The notes beneath the pieces are model-generated. The model was given only the letters and a program-made list of their open reading frames with translations. It did no database searches and was not told the DNA's origin. Shown piece after piece: positions 1 through 8,149 of a DNA stretch of 64,000 nucleotides (its first letter is position 1; every line of letters begins with the position of its first letter). The position numbers were made by a program, and so were the translations under genes. The stretch covers positions 1,178,001 to 1,242,000 of the forward strand of contig CAVXVO010000005.1 in assembly GCA_963765295.1 (NCBI GenBank), given 5' to 3'. The stretch comes from PALSA-612 sp963765295 (GTDB lineage: Bacteria > Actinomycetota > Thermoleophilia > Gaiellales > Gaiellaceae).

Positions 1-107
1 CGAATGAACGTCGACGAATCCCCCCACCACCTCCAGTCTCTCAGCCGACGCCCCCACGCAAGAGATCGGCTGCCGCCAACGGCGTCGAAGCGCATACGCT
101 GCCCGGC

Positions 108-443
108 ATGTTCCTCCTCGTCGCGATTGTCCTACTGCTGTTGCTTCGATCGCCGTGGAACCTCGTCGGCTTCGCGATCTGCCTGGTGTTGTTCATCGGC
201 GAGGTCGCCTTCTGGCATCGGAGAGTGCGCGGACAGCGAAAGGTCGTCGGCGCGCAGACGCTGATCGGCAAAACAGGGACGCTGGTATCGGCCTGCCGCC
301 CCCGTGGTCAGGTGCGAGTCAGCGGCGAGGTATGGGATGCCCGCTGCGACGCGGGCGCAGACATCGGCGAGGAGGTCACGATTGTCGGACGCGATGACCT
401 GACGCTCACCGTCGCGCGAGCCAACGCGCGCACGTCAACGTGA
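108..443 (+). CDS. NfeD-like membrane protein
   Basis: 111-residue membrane protein. Two hydrophobic segments fill about residues 2-13 and 18-36 (for example VGFAICLVLFIGEVAF), followed by a basic linker (HRRVRGQRK). From about residue 53 comes a small beta-rich domain (GKTGTLVSACRPRG, then VGRDDLTLTV) with the glycine and hydrophobic spacing of the NfeD C-terminal OB-fold. NfeD proteins usually work beside SPFH/stomatin proteins in membrane quality control. No such partner is visible, but the upstream side is cut off by the window edge. The ATG start keeps the first membrane segment intact; no strong ribosome site precedes it. The family call is by pattern only. Confidence 0.68.
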   Translation: MFLLVAIVLLLLLRSPWNLVGFAICLVLFIGEVAFWHRRVRGQRKVVGAQTLIGKTGTLVSACRPRGQVRVSGEVWDARCDAGADIGEEVTIVGRDDLTLTVARANARTST

Positions 444-469
444 TCCTGGTCACCTAGACGAACGCTGCT

Positions 470-1303
470 CTAGTTGGCGTTGGCGACCTTCACTGCTGAG
501 AGGGTTGCCTCGACGACGTGCATGGGACCGCCTGGCACGCCGCACGACAGGGTGAGTGTCCCTGCGTTGGCGAGAGTCGTGTCCATGTTGAGGGGAGCAG
601 AACCGACTCCGCCCGGGTAGGGCGAGGACATGATGTTCGAGTCAAAGCCGGTGCCCCCCTGTAGCTGGCAGGCGAATCCTCTGCCGTTGTTGTCGTCGTA
701 CAGCTCAGCGTGCCCGGCAACGAAATAGGAACCGGCCGGGACGCTGAGGGAGGCGAGAGTGGTCGACGTACCGCCACCCGCAAGGTCCGGCGGATCGCCG
801 TTCCTGACGCTATAGGCATCACTCGGGCCGGTCGCCCCGGTTGCCCCCTTGACACCCTGAGAACCCGTCGGGCCGGGCGGTCCACTCGGACCACGCGCAC
901 CTGTTACACCTTTCGTACCGGTCGCGCCCTTCGCCCCGGTTGTGCCCTTCGCGCCGGTGACGCCTTCGGTGCCTGTGACACCCTTGGCGCCTGTGACACC
1001 CTTCGCACCGGTCGCACCCTTGGCACCTGTTGGCCCTCTCGCGCCGGTCGGACCGGACTGGTTCCAACTCAACGCCGTCTCCCAGGACGCACAGGCACCG
1101 TTCGGCCTCGCGGTGTCGATCACCCGCACCACCCCGGTCGGGCTGCCGTGCGCCAGGCTCGTGTTGTAACAGCCATGGATCACGCCGCTAGCGTCCGGAA
1201 CGCTCGCCTGAACGGCGGTCGCGATCCCGAATACCGCCCCGCCGACCCCCAGCGCTAGAAGCAGCCGTCCTCCGCCCCGGCTCAGGCGTCGAATCCTGTG
1301 CAT
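470..1303 (-). CDS. secreted collagen-like repeat protein
   Basis: 277-residue exported protein. It has an N-terminal signal segment (basic start, then LLLALGVGGAVFGIATA), a short globular module around residues 33-82 with two cysteines (GVIHGCY, RVIDTARPNGAC, then LSWN), about 25 uninterrupted Gly-X-Y triplets at residues 84-160 rich in GATGAKG/GVTGAKG, and a C-terminal beta-rich domain (residues 165-277) with two more cysteines. Collagen-like repeats with threonine are typical of bacterial surface or spore-coat filaments; the C-terminal domain probably drives trimerisation or binding (inference). The first module recurs in the gene at 17711-18523. The ATG is preceded by a good AGGAGAGG site. 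The repeat DNA is degenerate, so the coding repeat is maintained at protein level. Confidence 0.85.
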   Translation of the reverse strand: MHRIRRLSRGGGRLLLALGVGGAVFGIATAVQASVPDASGVIHGCYNTSLAHGSPTGVVRVIDTARPNGACASWETALSWNQSGPTGARGPTGAKGATGAKGVTGAKGVTGTEGVTGAKGTTGAKGATGTKGVTGARGPSGPPGPTGSQGVKGATGATGPSDAYSVRNGDPPDLAGGGTSTTLASLSVPAGSYFVAGHAELYDDNNGRGFACQLQGGTGFDSNIMSSPYPGGVGSAPLNMDTTLANAGTLTLSCGVPGGPMHVVEATLSAVKVANAN

Positions 1304-1518
1304 GACCTCTCCTCTCGATCTGCCGAGTCGCTTTCGGCCCTCGCCGCCAGTCTCCCGTCTCTGGTGAACAGCGTCAACCGGACAGCCCGGTGGTCTGCGC
1401 GTACAGGAAAGGAGCAGGACTTACGTTCGCTCCAAAGCCCGACTTCGCATCGGCGCCGTCAGCTAGCCAGCCTTGACACGACAGGATTGGGCGGGGTGAG
1501 CTTCCCTAGCCGACGGTC

Positions 1519-2277
1519 TCATCGCAGGCCGCACGCTGCCCATGCCCGCGCTGTCACTGTGAACGGGGCCGGCGGCAGGGCTTCCCGACACTGTTCGCAC
1601 AACGCGTCCCGCCGCGCGGGGTCAAGGCCGACCACGTATGAGCCGGCCGGGCCCACACCGAGCGTGAACGGCTCCCACCATTCCTCGAAGCTCGCGTGCT
1701 CAACGCTGACCGCGAGAACCGCGCTCTCCACGTTGCGCAGCCCGGATTCCGCAAGCAACTCCGCAAGATGACCCTCGCGCGTCCCGGCAAGATCGGACTC
1801 GTCGTCCACGTCCGGGTCGAGCTCGCGAGCCGCCTGCCAAAACGCGCTCAGCGGCCCGCTCCGTCCGGCGTGATCCCAAACACAGGCTGCAACGACGCCA
1901 CCCGACCGAGCCACCCGCCTCATCTCACCCAGGCCGCGCACCGGGTCTGACATGAAGTGCACGACAAGCTGCGCCAGTGCCGTGTCAAACGCACTGTCCT
2001 CGAACGGCAAACCCTCTGCCGCCACGCAGCGCACCTCAACTCTGGGATAGCGCTCGCGCACCGCAGCCACGAACGACTCCGACGGATCAGCCGCCGAGAC
2101 AGCCTCCGCGCCCACCCGCTTGACCAACTCGCCAGTCAGCGCACCGGGACCACAGCCGACATCGAGCACCCGCTGCCCGGAACCCACACCGGCAAAGTCA
2201 GCGAACTCCGGAGCAAGCCGGATCGAGTACCTGCCCATGAAGCGGTCATACGCATCGGCCCCGACCGCGAAACTCAC
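1519..2277 (-). CDS. class I SAM-dependent methyltransferase
   Basis: 252-residue cytoplasmic methyltransferase. Motif I is clear at residues 38-46 (VLDVGCGPG), followed by an acidic residue in AADPS, a motif II-like stretch (FEDSAFDTALAQLVVHFM) and a post-motif LGEMRRVARSGGVVAACVWD, the usual order in UbiE/Methyltransf_11 proteins. The C-terminal third (EEWWEPFTLGVGPAG) matches a common actinobacterial branch of this family. The substrate cannot be told from the sequence, and no biosynthetic neighbours suggest one. Its 3' end faces the collagen-like gene across about 215 bases that hold that gene's upstream region and no other gene. The start ATG is chosen because the SAM-binding fold begins shortly after it. 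Confidence 0.85.
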   Translation of the reverse strand: MSFAVGADAYDRFMGRYSIRLAPEFADFAGVGSGQRVLDVGCGPGALTGELVKRVGAEAVSAADPSESFVAAVRERYPRVEVRCVAAEGLPFEDSAFDTALAQLVVHFMSDPVRGLGEMRRVARSGGVVAACVWDHAGRSGPLSAFWQAARELDPDVDDESDLAGTREGHLAELLAESGLRNVESAVLAVSVEHASFEEWWEPFTLGVGPAGSYVVGLDPARRDALCEQCREALPPAPFTVTARAWAACGLR

Positions 2278-2411
2278 CAGAGAAACCTACGCACCAGCGA
2301 GCGTGTGCGCCACCCACCGTCTCCAACGCGGTCGCCGCACGCTCGACTGGCGCACAGAGCCCGTCGAGCGCGGGCAAGCACGCACAACTAGCCATCGAGC
2401 ATCTGAGACTT

Positions 2412-2442
2412 GGGGAGCGGGGGCGCTTGACCTCCGCTCCCC
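2412..2442 (-). terminator. hairpin downstream of 2459-2884 gene
   Basis: Perfect 9-bp stem GGGGAGCGG / CCGCTCCCC with a 13-base loop, just past the stop codon of the minus-strand gene ending at 2459. There is no T-run, so it may act only as a Rho-assisted or mRNA-stabilising hairpin. Confidence 0.5.
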
Positions 2443-2458
2443 CCAAAGAGAGCGAGGA

Positions 2459-2884
2459 CTAGCCGCTCAGGAACACCGCTCCGCTCGCCAGCTGATGGCC
2501 ATTGTGGCTGGTGAGCACGAACGCATCTTCGCCTGCGCTCTTCACCATCGGCGCCTGGAAGCTCAGGATGCCGAAGCCATGCGCGTCGGTTCGCAACGTC
2601 CCCACGAACATGGCGCCGCACGGATGGTTTTGCACGAGCGTGATCGAGTAGGTCGAGAACGGCGCCACCGTGTCGAGCTCGAGGGTGCCGTAGAGCGTCG
2701 CCCCGCGACCGTGGGCGGTGAAGTGGCCAACCTGGTCGAACGGATCCGTCGCACCGATGGCGCAGTCGTGGCCGGTGTTGCGGTACACCGGCGCCGTGCC
2801 ACCTGAAGCGGCCGACCCCTGACCGGCCGTCAGACCTGCAGCCACCGCGCCTACGACAACAGCCAGAAGCGCCAGTCGTTTCAT
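2459..2884 (-). CDS. small secreted protein of unknown function
   Basis: 141-residue protein with a clear signal peptide (MKRLALLAVVVGAVAAGLTAG, cleavage probably near residue 26). The mature part is small, beta-rich and carries two cysteines (GHDCAIG and NHPCGAMF) that could form one disulfide. I do not recognise a family. It stands alone: a hairpin follows it, and the methyltransferase start lies beyond. The upstream 150 bases separate it from the pilin and should contain its promoter. The start ATG is supported by GGGGGTGGGAAG just upstream. Confidence 0.7.
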   Translation of the reverse strand: MKRLALLAVVVGAVAAGLTAGQGSAASGGTAPVYRNTGHDCAIGATDPFDQVGHFTAHGRGATLYGTLELDTVAPFSTYSITLVQNHPCGAMFVGTLRTDAHGFGILSFQAPMVKSAGEDAFVLTSHNGHQLASGAVFLSG

Positions 2885-3032
2885 CTTCCCACCCCCTTCG
2901 TTAGAGAAGGCACTTCTACAAGTCTCGGGAGTCTAGACCGTCCCTAGCCTGGATCAGGTCCGAGCATGACACCCCCCCGACCGGTCAGAGTCGGACATGG
3001 ACGGTTTCCCGACCCGGGCGGGGTGCCGTGCT

Positions 3033-3194
3033 CTAGAGGTTGGTTATGACGGTGTTCATGGCGCCGGAGATTCCGCCTGCGAGGACGGTGAACACGCCGA
3101 GGACGGCGAGGGTGACCACACCGAGGACGACGGCGTACTCCGCCATCGTCTGGCCTTCCTCTCGCCTGCCGAGCAGCCAGATGTACGGCTTCAC
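3033..3194 (-). CDS. flp: Flp/Fap-type pilin (type IVb prepilin)
   Basis: Small prepilin of about 53 residues. A short leader (KPYIWLLGRREEG) is followed by QTMAEYAVVLG, matching the Flp processing site: cleavage after Gly with Glu at +5 and Tyr at +6, then a long hydrophobic helix. Flp pilins are cut by a TadV-type peptidase and assembled by Tad/Cpa machinery on the outside of the cell; none of those genes is here. The GTG at 3194 is preferred over the more distal TTG at 3218 because AAGGAG lies about 10 bases upstream of it. A close paralog is at 35090-35266. Confidence 0.85.
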   Translation of the reverse strand: MKPYIWLLGRREEGQTMAEYAVVLGVVTLAVLGVFTVLAGGISGAMNTVITNL

Positions 3195-3218
3195 GAACAA
3201 GGTGCTCCTTCCAGTCAA

Positions 3219-3624
3219 TCGTCTTGCGAAGTAAGACCATCGTCAAGCCCGGGGCAGCCCTGGATCCCCTAAAGGTTGTGAGCGTTGCCGTGCCGCTGTG
3301 GCACGAGCAGGTGAGTTCAAACACCCTCTGCGGTACGTGTATCAACCCCTAGGTACGCACGGGCATCGGGCCCAAAGTCCGACCAAGGGCGGGCGTCTCT
3401 TGGGTTTGAGACCCCCTCGCGGCGTCCGCCCCCAGATCATCCGGAGGCGACGGGACGCCCGGCGCCAGAGCAGGCGTTCCCCGGCGACTCCTCGCCTGCG
3501 GGTCCTTCCCCGGGGCGCTCGTCCGAGAGTTCGGCCGTCGTGCCGAGCGCGCCAGACCTTGACGAGTGCGGCTCACTCGACTTGAATCGGCCAGGAACTG
3601 GGACGGAGGCGAATCACGAAACTG
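3219..3624. other. upstream region of pilin, with cruciform
   Basis: About 400 bases without a convincing gene between the pilin (minus) and the secreted protein at 3625 (plus), so it should hold both promoters. On the pilin strand it contains TAGGGG-bearing boxes near 3268-3275 and 3346-3354. It also holds a nested inverted repeat: GTCTC/GAGAC at 3395-3412 within a 9-bp arm pair (one mismatch) at 3387-3395 and 3423-3431. All ORFs here lack codon and family support. Confidence 0.5.
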
Positions 3625-4695
3625 ATGCGAGCGGTGGGCTTGCGTGTCGCCCCCCTGGTGGCGGTGGCAGCGCTTGCCGCATCGGCGACGGCGTCGGCAC
3701 CCGCTCCGCCGCTCCTGAGCGTGAAGGGACAGATCGTCGGTGTCGCACAGGACGCGCACTCGCTGGTGTGGCTGGACTCGACGAGCGCGGGCTGCCGGGT
3801 GCACGTCCGCTCGCTCTCGAGCGGGAGCGAGCACAGTGCTCGCTGGGCGAGTGGCTGCAACCCCGCCCAACACGACGTCGTCCTCGCCGGCAGCCAGGTG
3901 GCATGGGGCGGGTACGAGGACGTGCGCTGCAGCGAGACGTTCGCCGACGTCTATGCGCTGAGCGGTTCGCGGGCGAAGCTCGTGCAGGAACTCAACGGTG
4001 ACTGCTTCGGCTCCTCACTCGCGTTCCGAGGGCTGGTCAGCGACGGGAGCGTCCTCCTGTACTCGGTGCTCGACAGCTCGAGGAGCGGCGCAAATTGCGG
4101 CAACGGAGGCCCGTGCCGTTTCCGTCTGCTCAGCGGCCGGGTCGTGCGTATTGCGGGCACACGCCCGGCGCCCGTCGGCGGACTGCCCCCCGCCGCGCTT
4201 CTCGCCGCGTCCAGTGGACGCATCGCGCTCGTGCCGCCGACCCGAAGCTACACATGGAACGGCCACGGCAGCCTCGACTGGCCGCGCGCCGCCGCAAACG
4301 CAGCCGTGCAGGTTCGAGCTACGACGACACACGCGGTCGTCTCGTCCTTCACGCCGCACGGAACGGTTCGCGCCCTCGCCCTGTCGGCCACGCGCGCCGT
4401 CGTCCTGCTCGACACCGGACAGGGCCTGGCGATCGAGTGGTACGACGCAGGGTCCGGCGCTCGACTCGGTCACGTCTCCGTGCCCAGGTCGACAGCACAC
4501 GAACTGTCGACCGACGGACGCCGCGTGGCGTTCGCGGTCGGCAAGTCCGTCCGCGTCCTCGACCTCGAGACGGCTGCGCAACGCGTGCTCGCGCAAGCGA
4601 CCAGCGCCCCGGTCGGGCTATCGGTCGTGGCAGGACGCGTCGTCTGGGGCGAGAACACGGCTACGAAGGGCGGCATCCGCAGCGCCAACGTGTAG
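3625..4695 (+). CDS. secreted beta-propeller-like protein
   Basis: 356-residue exported protein with a signal peptide (LRVAPLVAVAALAASATASA). The mature chain is made of repeated short beta units ending in patterns such as LVWLDS, QVAWGGYED, VLLYSVLD and VVWGENTA, as in WD40/TolB-like propellers. Cysteines in the first half (AGCRVH, ASGCNP, VRCSE, GDCFGS, ANCGNGGPC) suggest disulfides, fitting an extracytoplasmic place. No enzyme motif is seen, so a binding or scaffold role is inferred. It is read away from the pilin and ends about 70 bases before a small membrane protein. The start ATG is uncertain: the GGAGG upstream is more distant than ideal. Confidence 0.65.
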   Translation: MRAVGLRVAPLVAVAALAASATASAPAPPLLSVKGQIVGVAQDAHSLVWLDSTSAGCRVHVRSLSSGSEHSARWASGCNPAQHDVVLAGSQVAWGGYEDVRCSETFADVYALSGSRAKLVQELNGDCFGSSLAFRGLVSDGSVLLYSVLDSSRSGANCGNGGPCRFRLLSGRVVRIAGTRPAPVGGLPPAALLAASSGRIALVPPTRSYTWNGHGSLDWPRAAANAAVQVRATTTHAVVSSFTPHGTVRALALSATRAVVLLDTGQGLAIEWYDAGSGARLGHVSVPRSTAHELSTDGRRVAFAVGKSVRVLDLETAAQRVLAQATSAPVGLSVVAGRVVWGENTATKGGIRSANV

Positions 4696-4763
4696 CGCTA
4701 CGACCGTGCGCGGCAAATCGGTCTACGCTCCAGCTTCAAACCAACCGAAAAGGAGTGAGCCAG

Positions 4764-4913
4764 GTGATCACCGCTCTCCTCGTCGCCAACTGGGGATGGG
4801 GGCTCGCCGCGCTCGGCGTCCTCGGCCTCATTGGACTGGCGATCTACTCGGTCTTCCAGCTCCGGGACCCGGACAACTGGGAGGAGCGCCAGCCCAAGCG
4901 CCGCGACGAGTAG
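4764..4913 (+). CDS. small single-pass membrane protein
   Basis: 49-residue protein, below usual gene-finding length. It has one hydrophobic helix (ALLVANWGWGLAALGVLGLI) and a charged cytoplasmic tail (LRDPDNWEERQPKRRDE). The GTG at 4764 is chosen because AAAAGGAG sits 9 bases upstream; an in-frame GTG at 4755 would touch that site. Function unknown. Several similar tiny membrane proteins occur in this window. Confidence 0.6.
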   Translation: MITALLVANWGWGLAALGVLGLIGLAIYSVFQLRDPDNWEERQPKRRDE

Positions 4914-4917
4914 GCGA

Positions 4918-5397
4918 CTAGAACGCGCGCCAGGACTGGCGCGACACGAACAGGCCGTGGCCGGAGCGGTTCTTGCATGTGATCCCGGTCACGGCCGACG
5001 AGCACGTGAACACGCCGTGCTTCCAGGTCTTCCCGTAGGCGAGCGTGACGTACTTCGGGTGCTGCGTGCTCGGGTCGTACATCACGCCGCCGGAGCACTC
5101 CACCGAGCCCTTGCCCTTCGTCCCGAGGGTGAAGCCGGCCCAGTCGACTCCGATCTTGGGCTGGGCACAGTACGCGACCAGCTTCTTCCCGTAGTCCGCT
5201 TTCCGGATCGAGCACCACAGGAACGCAGGCGAGCCGGGAAGATAGAGGCACGCGATGTTTCCCGAGGGCGAACGGAGTCCCGGCAGCACCGACGCCGAGC
5301 GGGCGAGGCTCGCCGACGGAACGCCGAGCGCACACACCACGACAGCCAGCACCACGAGCCTGCCCACCCGGCGAGCATAACCCCGGTCCGGCGACAT
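4918..5397 (-). CDS. secreted DUF6636-like protein
   Basis: 159-residue protein with an N-terminal signal segment (LVVLAVVVCALGVPSASLA). The mature part shows the DUF6636 pattern: RSPSGNIACLY near the start, paired cysteines (WCSIRK, AYCAQP, VECSGG), then GVFTCSS, GITCKNRSGHG and LFVSRQSW at the end. DUF6636 proteins are secreted actinobacterial proteins of unknown role, probably disulfide-stabilised. The gene is convergent with the small membrane protein ending at 4913 and divergent from the M23-like gene, with only 11 bases between the two starts. Start chosen to give the full signal peptide. Confidence 0.75.
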   Translation of the reverse strand: MSPDRGYARRVGRLVVLAVVVCALGVPSASLARSASVLPGLRSPSGNIACLYLPGSPAFLWCSIRKADYGKKLVAYCAQPKIGVDWAGFTLGTKGKGSVECSGGVMYDPSTQHPKYVTLAYGKTWKHGVFTCSSAVTGITCKNRSGHGLFVSRQSWRAF

Positions 5398-5408
5398 CGT
5401 CGTTACCC

Positions 5409-6377
5409 TTGCCAGACGTGCCTCCGGCGCCCAAGCAGCGCACGCCCCAGCCCGGCACCGCGTACTGCTGGCCGGTCAAGCCCTTCGACCAGCAGCATCC
5501 CGTCCGCGGTGGCTTCGGCGACCCGCGCATGGTCTTCAGGGTCCCGCCGACCCAGAGGGGTCTGATCACGGGCGACGGCGCGTTCTCGTTCCACTTCGGC
5601 GTCGACATCTCGGCCGCGGACGGGACGACGGTGTATCCGGTCGTCTCCGGGACCGTCAGCCAGGTGACCAAGGACTGGGTCGGGGTCGACACGGGAGGAG
5701 GGCGCAACTTCCAGTACTGGCACATCAAGGCGGCGGTCAAGAAGGGCAACCAGGTCGAGGCCAGGACGACGGAGCTCGGGACGATCCTGCCGGACTGCGG
5801 GCACGTGCACCTCTCCGAGCTCCAGAAGGGCGCCTCGATCAACCCGCTCACTGCCGGGCACCTGACTCCCTACGCGGACAAGACGACGCCCAGGGTCGAG
5901 GCGATCACGTTCCGGGCCGCAGGGGTCGGGGGCGACGTGCTGCCGAACTTCCTCCGCGGGTCGGTCGAGCTGATCGCGGAGGCGTACGACACGCCGTCGA
6001 TCGCGGTTCCCGGCGAATGGGAGGGCATGCCGGTCGCGCCCGCGCTCCTGACCTGGCGGATCCAGAACCTCGGCGGCAAGGTGGTCGTCAAGGAACAGGT
6101 CGCCGTCGACTTCCGCGCGACGATCCCGGCGAACAAGCTCTTCTGGAGCTATTACGCGCGCGGCACTTACCAGAACTGTTGCGTGTTCGGGCCGCACTAC
6201 TCGTTCCGCCAGCCCGGCTGCTTCCTGTTCAAGCTGACGCGCACGCCGTTCGACACGAAGAGCATTCCCGACGGGGTGTACGACCTGGTCGTCACCGCAA
6301 CGGACATCCGCGGCAACGTGGGCTCGCGTTCGCGGCGCTTCACCGTCCACAATCGCCCGGGATGGGTCGGCTCCTGA
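5409..6377 (+). CDS. M23/LytM-like peptidase domain protein
   Basis: 322-residue protein. Residues about 55-150 form a LytM/M23 fold with both zinc motifs visible: HFGVD (HxxxD) and HVH (HxH), plus a YWH in between. Family members cut peptide bridges in peptidoglycan, so it may be active. The C-terminal half (from about 160) is beta-sandwich-like and ends with VTATDIRGNVGSRSRRF, like an immunoglobulin-type domain. No signal peptide is evident from the TTG at 5409 or the in-frame GTG at 5418, odd for a wall enzyme, so the true start or export route is uncertain. Its stop overlaps the following glycosyltransferase by 16 bases. Confidence 0.7.
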   Translation: MPDVPPAPKQRTPQPGTAYCWPVKPFDQQHPVRGGFGDPRMVFRVPPTQRGLITGDGAFSFHFGVDISAADGTTVYPVVSGTVSQVTKDWVGVDTGGGRNFQYWHIKAAVKKGNQVEARTTELGTILPDCGHVHLSELQKGASINPLTAGHLTPYADKTTPRVEAITFRAAGVGGDVLPNFLRGSVELIAEAYDTPSIAVPGEWEGMPVAPALLTWRIQNLGGKVVVKEQVAVDFRATIPANKLFWSYYARGTYQNCCVFGPHYSFRQPGCFLFKLTRTPFDTKSIPDGVYDLVVTATDIRGNVGSRSRRFTVHNRPGWVGS

Positions 6378-7103
6378 CGCGCACGCTCGTCTTCGTCCCC
6401 GCCTGGAACGAGGAGCAGAACCTCCCCCTCGTGCTCGACGAGGTCCACCGGGAGCTTCCCGGCCGCGGACGTCCTCGTCGTCGACGACGGCTCGACCGAC
6501 GGCACCGCCGCGATCGCGCGCCTGCACGGTGCCCAGGTCGTCTCGTTCGGCGAGAACCGCGGGCTCCGCGCGGGGATCGCCGCGGGCTGGGGGTTCGCCG
6601 CCGAGCACGGCTACGACTACTGCGGCCGCGTCGACGCGGACGGGCAGCATCCCCCGGCCGAGCTTCGCCGCCTGCTCGCGAAGGTCGAGGCGGACGAGTG
6701 CGACGTCGCGGTCGGGTCGCGGTTCGCGTCGGGCGACGGCCTCGAGGCCGAGCGCTACCAGCCGACGCCTGCGCGACGACTCGGCACCGGACTGCTGCGC
6801 CGCTCGATGGGCATCGCCCTCGGCAGTCCGTTCCACGACGCCACGAGCGGCATGTACGCGGCCAACGCGCGGGCGCTGCCGGTGCTCGCGCGGCCGTACA
6901 CGAGCGGTGCGCCCGAGGTCGAGGCGATCCTCCGCCTCGACGCAGAGGGACTGCGTGTCCAGGAGGTCCCCGTCGAGATGCGTGAGCGCGCAGGCGGAGA
7001 GTCGAAGCTTCGCGGGAAGAAGGCGGTCGTCCTCGTGCTGACCGTCATCGGCACGCTGCTCACGGCCCGGTATCTGCGCCACCGGAGATCGCGCGGTGGC
7101 TGA
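6362..7103 (+). pseudogene. glycosyltransferase family 2, one frameshift
   Basis: The gene is readable across two frames. The first frame encodes the GT2 N-terminus (TLVFVPAWNEEQNLPLVLDE). After one extra base at 6461-6462 the next frame carries VLVVDDGSTDGT, the DxD-containing VDADGQHPP, then VGSRFASGDG, TSGMYAANARAL and a terminal hydrophobic segment (VVLVLTVIGTLL). This is the polyprenyl-phosphate-sugar transferase-like layout, at about 247 residues a normal length. Removing a single G restores a complete protein, so this may be a sequencing error rather than a dead gene. It overlaps the upstream gene by 16 bases and the YdcF-like gene by 8, implying one operon. Confidence 0.75.
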
Positions 7104-7590
7104 GGGCTCGCGGCGCGTCGTCGCGGTCCTCGGCTATTCGGGCAGAGACGCGGCGCGGCTCCATCCCATCTGTGCGAGCCGACTCGCCCACGCCCAGCAG
7201 CTCGCGGGCGACGGGCACGCCGTCATCCTGTCGGGCTGGGCCCGGCGGCCCGCGGCGACGTCCGAGGCCGAGCTGATGCGGGACGCGTGGGCCGAGCCCG
7301 GCGCACAGCTCGTCTGCGACAGGACGGCGCGCTCGACCGCAGACAACGCCGCGAACGTAGTCGCGGCCGCGGACGCCCTGGGCGCGTCGGAGCTCGTCGT
7401 CGTCACGTCCCGCTGGCACGGGCTTCGCGCCCGGATCCTGTTCCGGGCCGCCGTTCGGGGCCGGCCGGTTCGGCTCACGGTCGAGGGTGCGCGCGGGCCG
7501 CGTCCCCCTGTGGTGGTCGCGCGCGAGGCCGTCTGCCTCGTGCTGGTGCCCTTCCAGCTCCTGCGCCTGCGCCACGCGATGCAGCGCTAG
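7096..7590 (+). CDS. YdcF/DUF218-like protein
   Basis: 164-residue protein of the DUF218 (YdcF/SanA) group. Seen are VLGYSGRD at the start, a central VILSGWARRP, the polar turn DRTARSTADNAANV, and VVVTSRWHGLRARILF, matching the usual GG/S-G, STxEN and 'SxxxHxxRA' blocks. Here the STxEN motif is changed to STADN. Family members act in envelope metabolism but their reaction is unclear. The GTG start overlaps the end of the glycosyltransferase, so the two are probably cotranscribed. Confidence 0.72.
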   Translation: MAEGSRRVVAVLGYSGRDAARLHPICASRLAHAQQLAGDGHAVILSGWARRPAATSEAELMRDAWAEPGAQLVCDRTARSTADNAANVVAAADALGASELVVVTSRWHGLRARILFRAAVRGRPVRLTVEGARGPRPPVVVAREAVCLVLVPFQLLRLRHAMQR

Positions 7591-7676
7591 GAACCAGCCG
7601 GTACGAGGCGTATGCTCGCACGTGCCGACTGCATCGACCCGCGTCCGCGGGTGGGACGGCACCGAAAAGGAGGGAG

Positions 7677-8083
7677 ATGGCTAAGAACAGTTCGTGGGCC
7701 GGCTGGATCGGATTCGCCGGCCTGCTGATGATCGTCATGGGCGCGATCGACTTCTTCGAAGGCCTGATCGCGATCATCAGGGGTCGGCTACTTCTTCCGG
7801 TGGTCGCCGAGCCAGATCATCGTCTTCGACTCGCAAGACCTGGGGTTGGCTCACGCTGCTCTGGGGCATCGTGATCCTCCTCGCGGGCATGGGGCTCGTG
7901 GGTGGGGCCACCTGGGCGCGGTGGTTCTCGATCGTCGTCGTGGCCGTGAGCATCATCCACCAGCTCGGCTTCGTCGGCAGCTCCGACTACCCGCTGTGGT
8001 CACTCATGGTGCTGACTCTGAGCATCATCATCCTGTACGCCCTGACGGTGCGCTGGGGCGACCGGGATACAGCGCCGGTCTGA
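7677..8083 (+). pseudogene. DUF7144-like membrane protein, two frameshifts
   Basis: Small four-helix membrane protein split over three frames. Frame one begins MAKNSSWAGWIGFAGLLMIV after a strong GGAGGGAG site. An extra G in the GGGG run at 7780-7783 moves the reading to GYFFRWSPSQIIVFDSQ. A second extra base near 7838 moves it to TWGWLTLLWGIVILLAG, then WARWFSIVV and LYALTVRW to the stop. With both bases removed it gives about 134 residues with the DUF7144 layout. Function unknown. Both slips are +1, like those at 6461 and in the 39144 gene. A strong hairpin follows. Confidence 0.72.
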
Positions 8084-8102
8084 CCAGGCTTTCGAGGCTG
8101 AC

Positions 8103-8146
8103 AGCGGCCTCCTGGGGCCGGGGCAACCGAGACCCAGGAGGCCGCT
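8103..8146. terminator. bidirectional terminator hairpin
   Basis: Arms AGCGGCCTCCTGGG (8103-8116) and CCCAGGAGGCCGCT (8133-8146) form a 14-bp perfect stem between the converging DUF7144 and MFS genes. It can serve both strands; there is no long T-run. Confidence 0.75.
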
Positions 8147-8149
8147 CAG

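Noticed and set aside
84..1067. repeated ACC/GGC-rich DNA as a possible CRISPR array
   Set aside because: The repeats are 9-base degenerate Gly-X-Y codon units of the collagen-like gene, with no spacers and no cas genes.
5403..7082. 559-residue minus-strand open frame
   Set aside because: It mirrors the M23-like and glycosyltransferase genes, is extremely Arg/Asp-rich and has no family pattern; typical high-GC antisense frame.
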